A stretch of DNA of 64,000 nucleotides from Gymnothorax reevesii (taxonomy: Eukaryota > Chordata > Actinopteri > Anguilliformes > Muraenidae). The notes below the pieces were generated by a model, which ran no database searches, was not told the origin of the DNA, and saw only the letters and a program-made list of their open reading frames with translations. The stretch is from contig CM056573.1 in the NCBI GenBank assembly GCA_029721435.1, positions 49,822,501-49,886,500 of the forward strand, given 5' to 3'. The position numbers were made by a program, and so were the translations under genes. Positions 34,005-45,426 of this stretch are shown here, in pieces (the first letter of the stretch is position 1; each line of letters opens with the position of its first letter).

Positions 34005-35085
34005 ATGCCGCTGCCCGGAAGCATTCACCAATCTGCACAGACAACGCACTTTCTTGGCCATTTGTGCGATGTAGTAAGATTGGCAATCTTATGAAATGGT
34101 GCCGGGAAATAAGCACCCATGGAATGCCATTTTTATAGATGGCGTCGGTCATTTCAGTGCTTCGTGGGGTGAAGTAGCTAGCCTAGCATCCCCCACTGAA
34201 AGTAACAGGGGTGGTACTTCCTTGCTTTCTCCAGTTCTACATTACCTCCATGGACTAAACACCGGAACTTGGATAGACAAGGACCACAATGTACAGATGG
34301 GTAAGGAATGTGCAAACATGGGTGGAAACAGAGTAGCGGCGTAGGCTGAGACAACAGTGAGAGTCAATGAAACAGAATTGAAACCGACCAGTACAGCTGG
34401 ACTGCTGGGGAAAAAACAATTAAGTAACCCTCAGGACATGGTAAGTTTGTACATAAATATACAATCAGAGCTTTATGAATACCACCATTGGTTTAGAACC
34501 ATCTTAATCTACCCGATGTCAACAAGATCCTATGATAGCTCTTTGAATACATTTTTTATACAGTACATTCATGAACCGTTTAAATATAATTTTATCCGGT
34601 GTTGGCTTTGGGATTTTTTTTTTTTTATTGTTTACAGTGACTGGATGCTAATTGATGTTTCTCAACATATCAAATAATGGTACTCAATAATAAAAATTAA
34701 ATTATAGTCAATCTAATCAATAATGTTCAATGGATGGCTTATAATCAAAACTTTTAAAATGAAGATTCAACTTTTATTCTGCTACCGTGCGTGTGCGTTT
34801 TTTTTTTTTTTTTTTCTTTAATATTAACCAGCAGATGTCTCTGCTGTGCCATTTCATAATGTGAATTTGACAGCTGTGGTCCAGTCTGACAAATATCGTG
34901 TGATATTTGGTACATCTATTTCTATGACAAATATAGCATCTAGCCACCTTAGGCCTGTCAGCCCTACCCAAACAGACGCTAATAGCATGCAGATGTCTGT
35001 GACCTTCAGGAAAAGCAGTTTTGGTTCATTAGTGTACGTTGTACAACCCCAAAAGTTTAGACAGTATGGAAAGCATTAAGCTTAA
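34005..35085. other. No recognisable gene
   Basis: A T run lies at about 34798-34815. The small overlapping frames have no motifs. Confidence 0.4.
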
Positions 35086-35997
35086 TAGTGGAGCGGGTAA
35101 CTTGAATAGCAGGGGAAAAGTGCAAATAGTGATACAAGCATGAAATTCGGCATAACTATTCTTCTTTGTCTCCTGTCTCATAATCAACCTCCGGCCACAC
35201 AGAATTTGACAGTTTTTCAAAATGGCTTCCTTCCGATATATGAATATGGACATTTAAATCCTTAATCACTTATACATTTCTTTATCATTGTCAGTTTATG
35301 CTAAAATATTGAGAGCAAGCCTACAAGTACTAAGATTATGTAAAATAGTTTCCAGAAACATCCAAGATGGCTGTCATCATATCCAAAATGGCCGCCAAAG
35401 AGTAAAATATTTGCGTATAAAAGGTCAGGTAATAGATTGATCTGGGGTAAATCTAGCTGGATCAGTTTATTTTTGCAAGTAAGAAAATAATTAAGCTCTT
35501 TTTAATTAATTTTCATGCTAATTTGAAAACATGAACATTTAGGTAAATATAACATTGTAATAGTGTAGTGTCATTGCACTACCAGGGCACACTGGTTGAC
35601 ACTATAGCTGTGAAACTCAGCATGGGGTTCAATGCTAGCTAATGGTAGAAATTTGTCATTAGTTTCCCAAATGCTGTTTCTCTAGCCCCATTTTAAAGTT
35701 AAAGAGCTGCACCTGAATTGACAGGATGTGCCAGCGCGGGAGAGCCGCGCCAAAGAAGACGAGGCTATAGTCTTCTGGTAGGTGTACAGGTCACACGGGA
35801 ATTAAATAGCATTGGATGAATGATCGGGCTAGGGGAAGAATTGTAACATATCTGAGCCTAGTTGTATCCCATATCTGAAAGTGCTTACATGTTGTATAGG
35901 TGGTAAAAGGATAAGGATTGGAAGGGTTGGTTTAGTTTATCTCTTTATGACTGTAAGAATGCCAAGATATATGAATTCACAATGATTGTGTAGAAAA

Positions 35998-37338
35998 CAA
36001 GTATTTGACACTAACGTGTCTTTGTCCCCCGCCACAAAATGTGAAATCGTGTCAAAATGAACAATTTCTCGGTGTGACCTTGAGGATGGCGCGAAGGTCA
36101 CCGAAATGGACTGGCGCCGGGGTATCACCCCAATATATGTTAACATGGAATTTGAAGTAAATCCGTCGATTCGTTCTTGAGATATCTCGCTGACAAGGCT
36201 ATCTGTGTGAAAATGCACAATCTCTCGGTGTGACCTTGAGAATGGTGCGAAGGTCACCAAAATCGACTGGCGCCGGGGCCTCACCATCATACATGTTGAC
36301 ATGAAATTTGAAGAAAATCCGACAATTCGTTCTTGACATATCGCGCTGACAAGGATTCGGGACGTACGGACGGACATACAGACGGTCGTGAATACTATGT
36401 CCCCCGCTAATGAATGTTGCCACCAAATATGAAATCAATCCGAGGCTTCCTTCTTGAGATATCGCGCAGACAAGCATTTCAGTGTCAGAATCTATCATAC
36501 CTCGGTGTGACCTTGAAAATGTCGCGAAGGTCACCAAATTCGACTGGCGCCGGGACATTACCCTAATACATGTTGACACCAAATTTGAAAAAAATCCGAT
36601 GCTTACTCCTTGAGATATCGCGCAGACAAGCATTTCAGTGTCAGAATCTATCATACCTCGTGTGACCTTGAAAATGTCGCGAAGGTCACCAAATTCGACT
36701 GGCGCCGGGACATTACCCTAATACATGTTGACACCAAATTTGAAAAGAATCCGAGGCTTCCTTCTTGAGATATCGCGCAGACAAGCATTTCAGTGTCAGA
36801 ATCTATCATACCTCGGTGTGACCTTGAAAATGTCGCGAAGGTCACCAAATTCGACTGGCGCCAGGAAATTACCCTAATACATGTTGACACCAAATTGGAA
36901 AAAAATCCGATGCTTACTTCTTGAGATATCGTGCAGACAAACATTTCAGTGTCAGAATTTATCATACCTCGGTGTGACCTTGAAAATGTTGCGAAGGTCA
37001 CTAAATTCGACTGGCGCCGGGACATTACCCTAATACATGTTGACACCAAATTTGAAAAAAATCCGATGCTTACTTCTTGAGATATCGCGCAGACAATCAT
37101 TTCAGTGTCAGAATCTATCATACCTCGGTGTGACCTTGAAAATGTCGCGAAGGTCACCAAATTCGACTGGCGCCGGGACATTACCCTAATACATGTTGAC
37201 ACCAAATTTGAAAAAAATCCGATGCTTACTTCTTGAGATATCGCGCAGACAAGGTTTCGGGACGTACGGACGTACGGACGGACGTACGGACGGTCGTGAA
37301 TACTATGTCCCCCGCTTCGCGCACGGCGGGGGACAATA
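35998..37338 (-). mobile_element. Helitron-like non-autonomous element, family B
   Basis: On the minus strand the 3' end reads GACAC-GTTA-GTGTC hairpin, then AAATACTTG, then TT in the flank. The 5' end has a long CG-rich hairpin GTCCCCCGC...GCGGGGGAC (37307-37334). The plus-strand element at 51327-52067 has the same two ends. A small 3' hairpin just before CT(A/T)G with no obvious target duplication is the pattern of Helitron/Helentron-type ends. The body is a 156-bp tandem array. An internal junction near 36355-36405 repeats the 5'-end text, suggesting two units joined. Confidence 0.6.
36062..37240 (-). repeat. Tandem array of 156-bp units with TGACCTTGA
   Basis: The motif TGACCTTGA recurs at 36075, 36231, 36508, 36663, 36819, 36975 and 37131. 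The last five are spaced 155-156 bp. Because 156 is a multiple of three, the minus strand stays open across units, giving 146-, 151- and 184-codon frames built from a 52-residue repeat. These are not considered genes. The units end in GGCGCCGG-type sequence and GATATCGCGC. Confidence 0.9.
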
Positions 37339-37546
37339 AGCTATTTTTGTAGCTCATAGGCTGAAAATATTCAAAATATAGAGCAAATTTGCCACCATTT
37401 TGAAAACATGTCGGCCATCTTGGATATAACTATAAATTGAAGTGGCCGGAGGTTGATTTTGATTTATGGGGATATTAAGAGTTCTCATGCAAAGTCTGTT
37501 GCTTGTATCACCATTTGCACTTTTTTTCAACTACCCCGCTCCACTA

Positions 37547-38400
37547 TAACTTTAAATTTACTTTGACTTGCAGATTGTACTATCTACAATCAAATACCAG
37601 TATTTTCTGCCGGTAATAACACTCTGATAATATAGTATTTATATGTTTTACCAGTACATGTCCAAACATGCATAATTTACAAGGTACCATCAGGAATAAA
37701 ACTGTACAGAAGTTGGAACTAGTTTCTTCTCAATTTGAATTGGTCAGCTTGCTTTTATGTCTGTAATGCAAGATTTGATTGGAAAAGGAATATTCTTCTC
37801 ATGGCATCATAGCACTGAGGTCTGAGTCAGTGTCGACAGATGGGTCATTCCATGTCAACTCAGCGAAGGTGGTTGCTTGACTGTTTCAGAATCTGAAACT
37901 TTGTAGGAATGATCTTTGGCATCTGAAACTGACATCTGCCTTTTTTTTCTTTTTTTTTATCCAATTTAAAAATTTTAATTGCTCATGAGTCAGAAACTGC
38001 ATGAAATATGACTTTAAGATGGCCATATCTCTTGAAGTATATTTTCTTGAGTCTTCACATTTTCAGAAGATGTTCAGAAGTTTCTGGTGAATGAAAAATA
38101 ATTTAGCAAATGCTGGCAAACAAGCCTCATCTTTTTGCTTTAGACCTCTCAAATTCAAGATTTGTCCAAAAATCGCAAATTAAGTGGATTTTCAAAAAAA
38201 GGAAAAATATATCTCTCTAAGACATAGGATCTATTTGATCAATTTTATTGTAAGAATAAGATCTAAATGACATTACCAATGTTTGAAAAGGTGTCATGTA
38301 TTTGTAGAAATGGGAGTTATGGCCAATCAAAGTAGAAAGAGGTAAAAAGTAATTAATTTCGAAAAGGCCAGATGGAAGTCTTGAATTAAGGGTATGTTGA
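37547..38400. other. Repeat-like sequence, unassigned
   Basis: A block beginning GGGTCATTCCATGTCAACTC at about 37849 and phrases such as ATCTCTTGAAGTAT resemble dispersed fish repeats. No partner end was found in the window. Confidence 0.35.
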
Positions 38401-38419
38401 TGAAATTTGGGATAGTAAG

Positions 38420-38690
38420 AGATGGCAGTATCAAACTCGAGGAGGATAGACAGTTCAGCATGTGGGATTGGACTAAGATTGCTTTGCAATCGCCGGCCAG
38501 GCTTCCAGGATGCTGCCAGGTGTTACACAGGCTCTGCCAGCACAGAACTGCTTCAGAGGATGCCTTAGGGAACATGGTTCCTGTCCTGGCTCCATTTCAG
38601 GATTGGAACCTTGTTCCTAACAAACTGGACAAGTAGAGCAAACTGGATGGGTAAGCAAGGAAGTCGTCCCAGTCTGAGAACCGATGCCAT
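38420..38690. repeat. Dispersed repeat, copy 1
   Basis: GGTGTTACACAGGCTC, ACAAACTGGACAAG and GCAAACTGGATGGG are shared, in the same order, with 48690-48960. It adjoins the 3' side of the gypsy pol relic and may be part of that element. Confidence 0.6.
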
Positions 38691-38699
38691 TGATGAGCC

Positions 38700-38978
38700 T
38701 TAGGATAGGCGGGGGAGGGAAGGCGGTTGGGAGATAAAGACACAAATTTGGGAGGAGCAGGTCCGCAGTCTCCTTTGCAGTGGGCAGCTTCGGCAATGGC
38801 ACGAAATGGGCAGATCTTTAGAAACGGTTAATGATGGACAGAATGACTGTATTCCATCAGATGGTTGTTAGTCCGCCGCAAACTTCCATTGCTATTCATT
38901 CCCATGGTCAAAAGGGAACTTCTTAGGGCTGCTGCAGGCCATAGCCACATTGGTTACTTGACTTGGAGTGAGCACATA
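38700..38978 (-). pseudogene. Gypsy integrase, core part
   Basis: Across shifts and stops the minus strand reads CAHSKSSNQ (second half of the HHCC zinc-binding domain), VILSIINRF and FVPLPKLPTAKETADLLL, which matches the start of a Ty3/gypsy integrase catalytic core. It is separated from the first half of the zinc-binding domain (40567-40790) by the inserted Tc1 element. Stops and frame changes show it is dead. Confidence 0.7.
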
Positions 38979-40566
38979 CAGTGCCGTGAAAAAGTATTTG
39001 CCCCCTTCCTGATTTCTTATTTTTTTGCACATTGGTCACACTTAAATGTTTCAGATCAGCAAATAAATTTTAATGTTAGACAAAGACAACCCGAGTAAAT
39101 ACAAAATGCAGTTTTTAAATGATTTAATTTATTAAGGGGAAAAGGCTATCCAAACCTACCTGGCCTGGTGTGAAAAAGTAATTTCCCCTTAAACCTATTA
39201 ACTGGTTGTGCCACCCTCTGCGACAACTGCAATCAAGTGTTTTGTAATAACTGGCAATGAGTCTTTCACATCGCTGTGGAGAAATTGAGGCCCACTCTTC
39301 TTTGCAGAATATTTAAATTCAGCCACATTGGAGGGTTTTGAGCATGAACAGCCTGTTTAAGGTCATGCCACAATATCTCAATCGGATTTAAGTCCAGACT
39401 TTGGTTAGGCCACTCCAAAACCTTCAGTTTGTTTTTTTTTAAGCCATTCAGAGGTGGACTTGCTAGTGTGTTCGGATCATTGTCCTGCTGCATAACCCAA
39501 GTGTGCTTGAGCTTGAGGTCACCAACTGATGGTTAGACATTCTCCCTCAGGATTTTCCAGTAGAGAGCAGAATTCATAGTTCCACCAATTACGACAAGTC
39601 GTCCAGGTCCTAAAGCAGCAAAGCAGCCCCAAACCATCACACTACCGCCACCATGTTTGACTATTGGTATGATGTTCTTTTTCTGAAATGCTGCATTGGT
39701 TTTAGGCCAGATGTAACCGGACGCATGCCTTCCAAAAAGTTAAACTATTGTCTCATCCATCCACAGAATATTTTCCCAAAAGCCTTGGGGATCATTAGAT
39801 GTTGTGTGTGTGTTTTTTTTTTTTGTTTTTTTTTTGTGGCAAATGTGAGATGAGCACTTGTGTTCTTTTTAGTCAGCAGTAATTTTCGCCTTGGAACCCT
39901 CCCACGGATGCCATTTTTGCCCTGTCTCTTTCTTATTGTTGAATCATGAATACTGACTTTAAGTGAGGCCTGCAGTTCTTTAGATGTTTTTCTGGGTTCT
40001 TTTGTGACCTCCTGGATGAGTCGTCGATACGCTTTTGGTGTAATTCTGTGAGGCCGGCCACTCCTGGGAGGGTTCACCACTGTTCCATTTGTTTTCTCCA
40101 TTTGTGGATAATGGGTTTCACCATGATACACCGGAGTCCCAAAGCCTTAAAAATGGCTTTGCCACCCTTTCCAGAATGATAGTCAATTTCTTTGTTTCTC
40201 ATCTGTTCTTGAATTTCTTTAGTTCGCAGCATGATATGTTGCTTTTTGAGATGTTTTAGCCTACTTCACTTTGTCAAACAGGTTCTATTTAAGTGATTTC
40301 TGGCAGTAATCAGGCCTGGATGTGGCTGTGGGTGTAATTGGACTCGTGATTAATCAGTTATGTCATGATTTAAGAAGGGAGGCAATTAAGTTTTCACACA
40401 GGGCCAAAATCCTCATTTCAAAATTGCATTTTGTATTTACTCGGGTTATCTTTGTGTTATATTAAAATTAGTTTGATCTGAAATCATCAATCACTCTGAA
40501 AAGTGTGAAAAATGTGCAAAAAAAAAAAGAAATCAGGATGGGGGAAAATACTTTTTCACGGCACTG
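38979..40566 (-). mobile_element. Full-length Tc1 element inside the gypsy integrase
   Basis: The ends CAGTGCCGTGAAAAAGTA (38979) and TACTTTTTCACGGCACTG (40549-40566) are perfect inverses flanked by TA (38977-38978 and 40567-40568). The 1588-bp length is typical. A degraded transposase gene lies on the minus strand. Confidence 0.95.
39266..40232 (-). pseudogene. Tc1 transposase, inactivated
   Basis: From MLRTKEIQEQMRNKEID (near 40232) the reading continues with frame changes through VNPPRSGRPHRITPKA (GRPR-like linker), DSTIRKR and GRVPRRKLLL, then a T-rich expansion. There follow IVKHGGGSVMVWGCFAA, a stop, VMQQDNDPN (second catalytic Asp) and SLDLNPIEILWHDL with the catalytic Glu; Leu stands where Pro is usual in the SPDLNPIE motif. 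The first DDE Asp region is disrupted around 39745-39850. Several stops and frameshifts are present. Confidence 0.85.
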
Positions 40567-40790
40567 TACTTCATGGGCTGTGAAGAAGGACCGGTTATTA
40601 TTTGCGAGGGATGACCACCAAAAGCGTTGATGCAATTGGGTGAGAGTGCGAGAGAGTTCAGGATGGCAAGCTAGCTGAGAGGCAAGGGCCCAACTAAGGA
40701 TAAAACCTCTCACTCTGAGAGACAAAGTGCATGTTGGGAGGAGTGTCTGGAAGTGAGGGACGGGATTGTAACATTTCTTTGACCTCACTC
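40567..40790 (-). pseudogene. Gypsy integrase, zinc-binding half
   Basis: Minus-strand reading SQLACHPELSRTLTQLHQRF then WWSSLANNNRSFFTAHE matches the HHCC domain region of Ty3/gypsy integrases (ACHPG...L..RFWWP). It breaks exactly at the Tc1 insertion; the second half continues at 38978. Confidence 0.7.
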
Positions 40791-41028
40791 TCAACTTCTA
40801 GCATAGTGACAGCCAGAAGACTGTTACCTGGGAGAATGGTATCAGGAGGTTCTTTGGGCATGGATATAATAATGACAAGGAGTCAGGCTTTGTAGTCTTT
40901 GTCCTGGGACAAGACGTTTAGGCAAAATTAATCCTGAGAAGAAAAGGACCAGCATGCTTGCCTGGACCAGCATGCCTGGGATTTAGCCTCATCACCATGG
41001 CGAGGTACTTGTGGTTGTGGTGGTCTGT

Positions 41029-42620
41029 TCAGATGAGAAAAGGAAGCCGGGACCCCTCCAGCCAATGCCCCCACTCCTTAAAGGCCAGCTTCACTGCTAA
41101 CAGTTCCCAGTCACCAACATTATAATTCTTCTCTGTAGGAGACAAGTGACCCAAGAAGTAGGTACAAGGATGTAATTCATCATTGTCAGCTTGCTGCAGG
41201 AGGACAGATCCTGCTCCCATGTTGGAGACGTCAACTCCAACCACGCACTGGAGCTTGGGATCTGGAAGCTTGAGGGCAGGAGCAGTGGTAAATGACCTCT
41301 TCAGGGGGTAAGAGGAGGAGGCTGCCAGGGGGGCTGGGTGAAGGGAGGTTTGATGGATGTCAGCTTTGTTAGGGGAGCAACAACACTGGGAAACCCTTGT
41401 TGGAATTGAAAATAGAAACTGTTGAAGTCCAGGAATCTCTGCATCACCCTTTCATGTTTCAACTCTGGCCTCTTCATCACTGCTTGCACATTCCGGTAGT
41501 CCATCTCCAGGGCACCCTGCATCACCTTAGGCTCTTGAAAGGAAACTGCAGCATGATGGAACTCACACTCTTCTGGATTCATGAATAATTATTTCTCCGG
41601 GAGCCTTTAAATCACAAAGCAAACGTGGCGGACATAGTCTTCTGAAATTGGGGAAAGGACCAGTATATTGCCAGGGTAGACAGAGATTTAACGAGACATC
41701 ATGTTGCAGAGCGCATCATTTATGAGGTTCTGGCACACAGCTGGGGTGTTGACAAGCCTGACCTGCATCACCGGGAACTCATAGAGGCCCCAAGGAGTGT
41801 TAAATACTGTCTTCCACTCCTTCCCATATGCACAGTAGGAGGTAAGTTTTGCGCAAAATCAGCTTGGTGAAAAATTGTAAATGGGAACTTAGAAAGGGCT
41901 AAGTCCATTGAAGGAAAAGGATAATGGTTCTTGACTGTTACTGCATTCAGTGCTCTCCAGTCAACACAGGGGCACAACCTTCCCTCCTGGCCACAAAGAA
42001 GAACAAAAGAAGTGACAAAGAAGCCCAAAATCTTTTGATCATCAGGGACTGACCTATGTTCTCCTCCATTGCTTGGGACTTCAGGTTGATTAGGGAGCAA
42101 ATCTAACCTTTTCCAGGCTGTAAGTCATGGTACAATCATAGGATCTGTGAGGTTTAAGTGATGTTGCTCTTGCCTTGCTGAGTGCAATCATAATGTCGTG
42201 GCAGATGGCAGGTGTGTCTTTCAGGTCCAGCGGCTCCTCCTGATGGTGGGATGACAGAGGTGTAGCTGGACAAATGGCAGCACAAAGACAGGACTGAGAA
42301 TAAGAGGTATTCCTCTCCAAAATGGATCTGAATGGCTGGTCAACTTCAGGGTTGTAATGTTCTTACTAAGGTCTCCTAAAAACTGCATGCAGTGACTCCA
42401 TGATGACAAAAGCCAACTCCTCCACATGGTTTTCAAAGATCAACATGGGCACCGGTTATGTTACTTTGGAGACGTAAGGAAGAGCAGGCCCATTCAACCT
42501 CTGGGGCTGGAGAGGAACTGGTAATAGCTTGATTGGAATCTTCAGGTGCCAAAGGAGACCAGGATGTATGAAATTCTAGTGGCACCAGAATCAATCAAAG
42601 CCCAGATGGTAACTAGGTGG
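41029..42620 (-). pseudogene. Gypsy protease-RT-RNase H relic
   Basis: Reading the minus strand downward: WALIDSGAT near 42600 is an aspartic-protease active-site loop. At 42060-41900 are GFFVTSFV and CVDWRALNAVTVKNHYPFPS, the RT finger and palm. At about 41690 VYPGNILVLSP stands where the catalytic YxDD box is expected, so the active site is lost. CEFHHAAVSFQEP and RFLDFNSFYFQFQQGF give the RT connection. VGVDVSNMGAGSVLLQQ to NYNVGDWELLAVKLAFKEW (41244-41029) is RNase H-like. Stops and shifts are frequent. Order PR-RT-RH-IN is that of Ty3/gypsy. Confidence 0.8.
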
Positions 42621-42624
42621 CCTT

Positions 42625-43198
42625 GCCTAATCAGGCAAACAGGAAGGAGCGAATAGACTGATGAGAGAGCAACTCCTAATTGCACCTCTCTTAATGATGT
42701 TGCTCGCGTCCATCGGACTGGACACTCAGGTACAGAACAGTCGCCATTAAAACCAAAGAAAAGGTTGTTAATCCGGCAGTAGGAGGGCGCTAGGCTTTTG
42801 GTAGGACCGGAAAATCTCGTCGTGAGCTGTGCTGTAGGACCGGCGTCTTGATGCGCACAAAGACAAAAGAAGACCTCCCGCCGCCTACCGCGCTCGCGGT
42901 AGCTGGGCGATAGCCCGTTAGCCGGGTATTTGTTTAATCATAACTGAGCCATAAGGGCGGTTGGGGCAGTCGTGTTGACAGTATAGTCCGTACATGTGGA
43001 TAATGGCGCAGCTTGTTGGCAATTTATTTCCATAGATGAATACAAGAGTATCGTGAGCCTACATAAAATATTGATTTGCTTTGGCAGGGGTGATGTTGCC
43101 AGAAATCATTTCTGCAAACCTTTTTATTTTAGACTATGCAGTTTGCTCAACCTGTGCTACTATTTAAAACTTTAGTGTGGTATAATACGCAACTGGAT
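42625..43198. other. Unassigned; probably 5' part of the gypsy relic then unique DNA
   Basis: A GC-rich block near 42880-42920 (CCGCGCTCGCGGTAGC) is partly palindromic. No gag reading could be supported. Confidence 0.35.
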
Positions 43199-43739
43199 TA
43201 TTAAATAGGCAGTGGCTATATCTACGGCGCCGTAAACGGTAATTCGGCTATACTTTCAGTAAGTTGGAGTGGGCATGCGTGGAGGCGGCGTCTCCAGGCA
43301 AACCCAAGATGACGGACTCGCGTTTAAACAGTTGTGGGGAGCAATTTTGATGATTTAGCCACTGAAATTCAGTCAAAAAAATTTTGAGATGAATTTCTTG
43401 TGCTGCGTTTCGTGGTAATCCATGTTACTGAGTGATGACACATTGGGTTGCTAGGGCACGCGCAGCATGCATTCGCGATATTGATATTCTAAAGCCCCTT
43501 CTCAATAATAAAATCCTCCACTACTTATTACCCATTCGCACTGTGGCACGGTACCTTGTGTGAAAGCGGTCTGAGAGATTGTATTAAAAACAAACACTAC
43601 GCTGTAGACCGCAGATAAGCGTGCAGTGCTTGGAAGCTGCCAACATATGTGAAGAAACGTCAATGCGCACGCGCACCGTAAAATATAGCCCCGAATCACC
43701 GTGTATGGCACCGTCGATATAGCCACTTCCTATTAAATA
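43199..43739. mobile_element. MITE with 9-bp duplication, Mutator-like
   Basis: TATTAAATA occurs directly on both sides (43199-43207 and 43731-43739). Between them the ends pair as long inverted repeats: AGTGGCTATATC / GATATAGCCACT, then ACGG(C/T)GCC and ACGGT(A/G)ATTCGG and their complements, over about 60 bases. Non-coding, 523 bp. A 9-bp target duplication with long TIRs fits Mutator-like elements; hAT with an 8-bp site is the alternative. Confidence 0.75.
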
Positions 43740-43913
43740 TCATGCTATTTTTGGTGAGGATTTTGTTTGTCAGGTATCATTTCTGCAATATGTTATGTTT
43801 GGAGATAATGTATGCTTTTATGTACTATTAGGCCTATTTTACCCTCAAGTGCCGAAATATATTATTTTTCCTGTCGCAAACCTATAATTTAGTATAGCCT
43901 ATATCCATTCCTG

Positions 43914-44827
43914 CAGTATGTTGACCGGTTCCGCAAATGGAATTTGTTTGAAGCGTCTGGTATCGATACAGAATTTGCTGGCGGAAAGTGATCTGTTCAC
44001 GAATTTGCGGAAATTGCTCATGCACTTTGTGGATCAGTTTTCTTCAGTCATTAGGAATAAAGCCTTGCACAGTCATTTTTCAGTGGCACGTCCTTTGACT
44101 GGTTCCACAAATAATTTCCAGTTTAGCAAACCGTGCCCTTTGTCAGGCCGAACTTATAATATTGTTTGTTTATGGGCATAATTGCGTGCCCTTGGCCATA
44201 AAGAAACAGACATATGTATTTTCTACCAATTTTAGCCAGCATTACTCTATAGGGGATATCACAATAATTGGTCAAATTTACGGCTAATTGTTCCGTGTGT
44301 CGACATTGTGTCAGCTGCATGGAATCCACGTGCGCTGGCCTCAGTTCAAGACCATGGATATTCAACTGCTATCAGCGACTATGGATGATTCTCTCTTCTC
44401 TTTCCAATTCAAGAAGTACATGCCAAGTATAGGCTACATTAAAATTATCAGGATGAGACTACAAGTCTCAAGAGTCAAGAGTATGAAATTGGGATTTATA
44501 TGGTCAAATATACGATAATTTCCGATCATAATAACACTAATAACATGAATCCTGGGAATACAAGTGTTTAACGGCCACTCACTACACAGTGCGCCTTATC
44601 ACAAGCGTTGATTTGGTACTGCTGCAACAGCAAGCAACAGTTATCGGGCATTTATTTCTCTATGAAGCGGAATATCTCAAAACGATAGTTAAGAGTTAAA
44701 TCCACAATAATTTACTGCTCCAGCGGTGTCAAACTCAAGGCTGACAGGGAAGTCGTTTCCCCGCAAATAAAGTTTGATTTCTGCAAATTGCGGAATCGGT
44801 CAAATTGCGAAACCAGTCAACCCACTG
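43914..44827. mobile_element. Non-autonomous TIR element
   Basis: CAGTATGTTGACCGGTTCCG (43914-43933) pairs with the inverted right end closing in CCCACTG (44821-44827): CAGT, GTTGAC, GGTT and CGCAA are kept. The interior repeats CGCAAAT/TTTGCGGAA phrases. No target duplication is clear and no gene is present. Confidence 0.55.
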
Positions 44828-44829
44828 AA

Positions 44830-45426
44830 TATTGAAGATTACTCACAACCCGTCTCAGTAAAATTCATTTACGGAAAGAACTTGAATGTTTTTAGATTTA
44901 TATACTGTTTCGTTTTAAAATGCTAACAAATTTTTCATCACAAAACGTTTTGCATCGTCTGTATTTGTTTTAATGATTTGTCATAACCATTCAGATGATC
45001 AACTATAATGTTTGCAAAGCTTGCAACTGGCAAAGAATTGTGTACAATATGAATTCAGTTCGACCATAACGACTCCTGAATGCACAAAAACAACAAGCAA
45101 AATAAACTTTTTGCGGAACCTTACACAGGTTGTTTTAGTAAGCTTATTTTATATCTATCAATAAGGAAACGCAATGAAAATAAATTTGCTCAATATCTTA
45201 TCTCTAAAGGACAATAACTTAAAACTGAATGGCTATTTCGTAAACTGAATTCACGGAATTAAAAGCAGATTCACCTGGCAATACAGCTCAGTTTGTGTCA
45301 TCTCTGTTGTCACCCTAATAATCCCTTTAAGATCATTATAGCCTATTAAAGAATTAATGACCTGGTCAGCGCGTGGCAGAAATTTTCTATTAAATGCCCA
45401 ACTGCAAACTGACATCACATTCACAA
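44830..45426. other. AT-rich, nothing recognised
   Basis: No motif, terminus or array seen. Confidence 0.4.

Larger units (their letters stand above)
35086..37546. mobile_element. TIR element split by a Helitron-like insertion
   Basis: The left end TAGTGGAGCGGG (35086) and right end CCCGCTCCACTA (37535-37546) are perfect inverses. The match extends inward (AAAGTGCAAATAGTGATACA / TGTATCACCATTTGCACTTT; CAACCTCCGGCCAC / GTGGCCGGAGGTTG). Without the inserted element at 35998-37338 its length is about 1.1 kb. No transposase is visible. The target duplication is ambiguous. Confidence 0.75.

Noticed and set aside
35041..35070. ACAACCCCAAAAG as another Tc1/mariner left end
   Set aside because: The similarity to CAACCCCAATTCC stops after about ten bases and no partner end follows.
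36062..37240. 146-, 151- and 184-codon minus-strand frames as protein genes
   Set aside because: They are built from a 156-bp DNA repeat whose length is a multiple of three; no start context, domain or composition supports translation.
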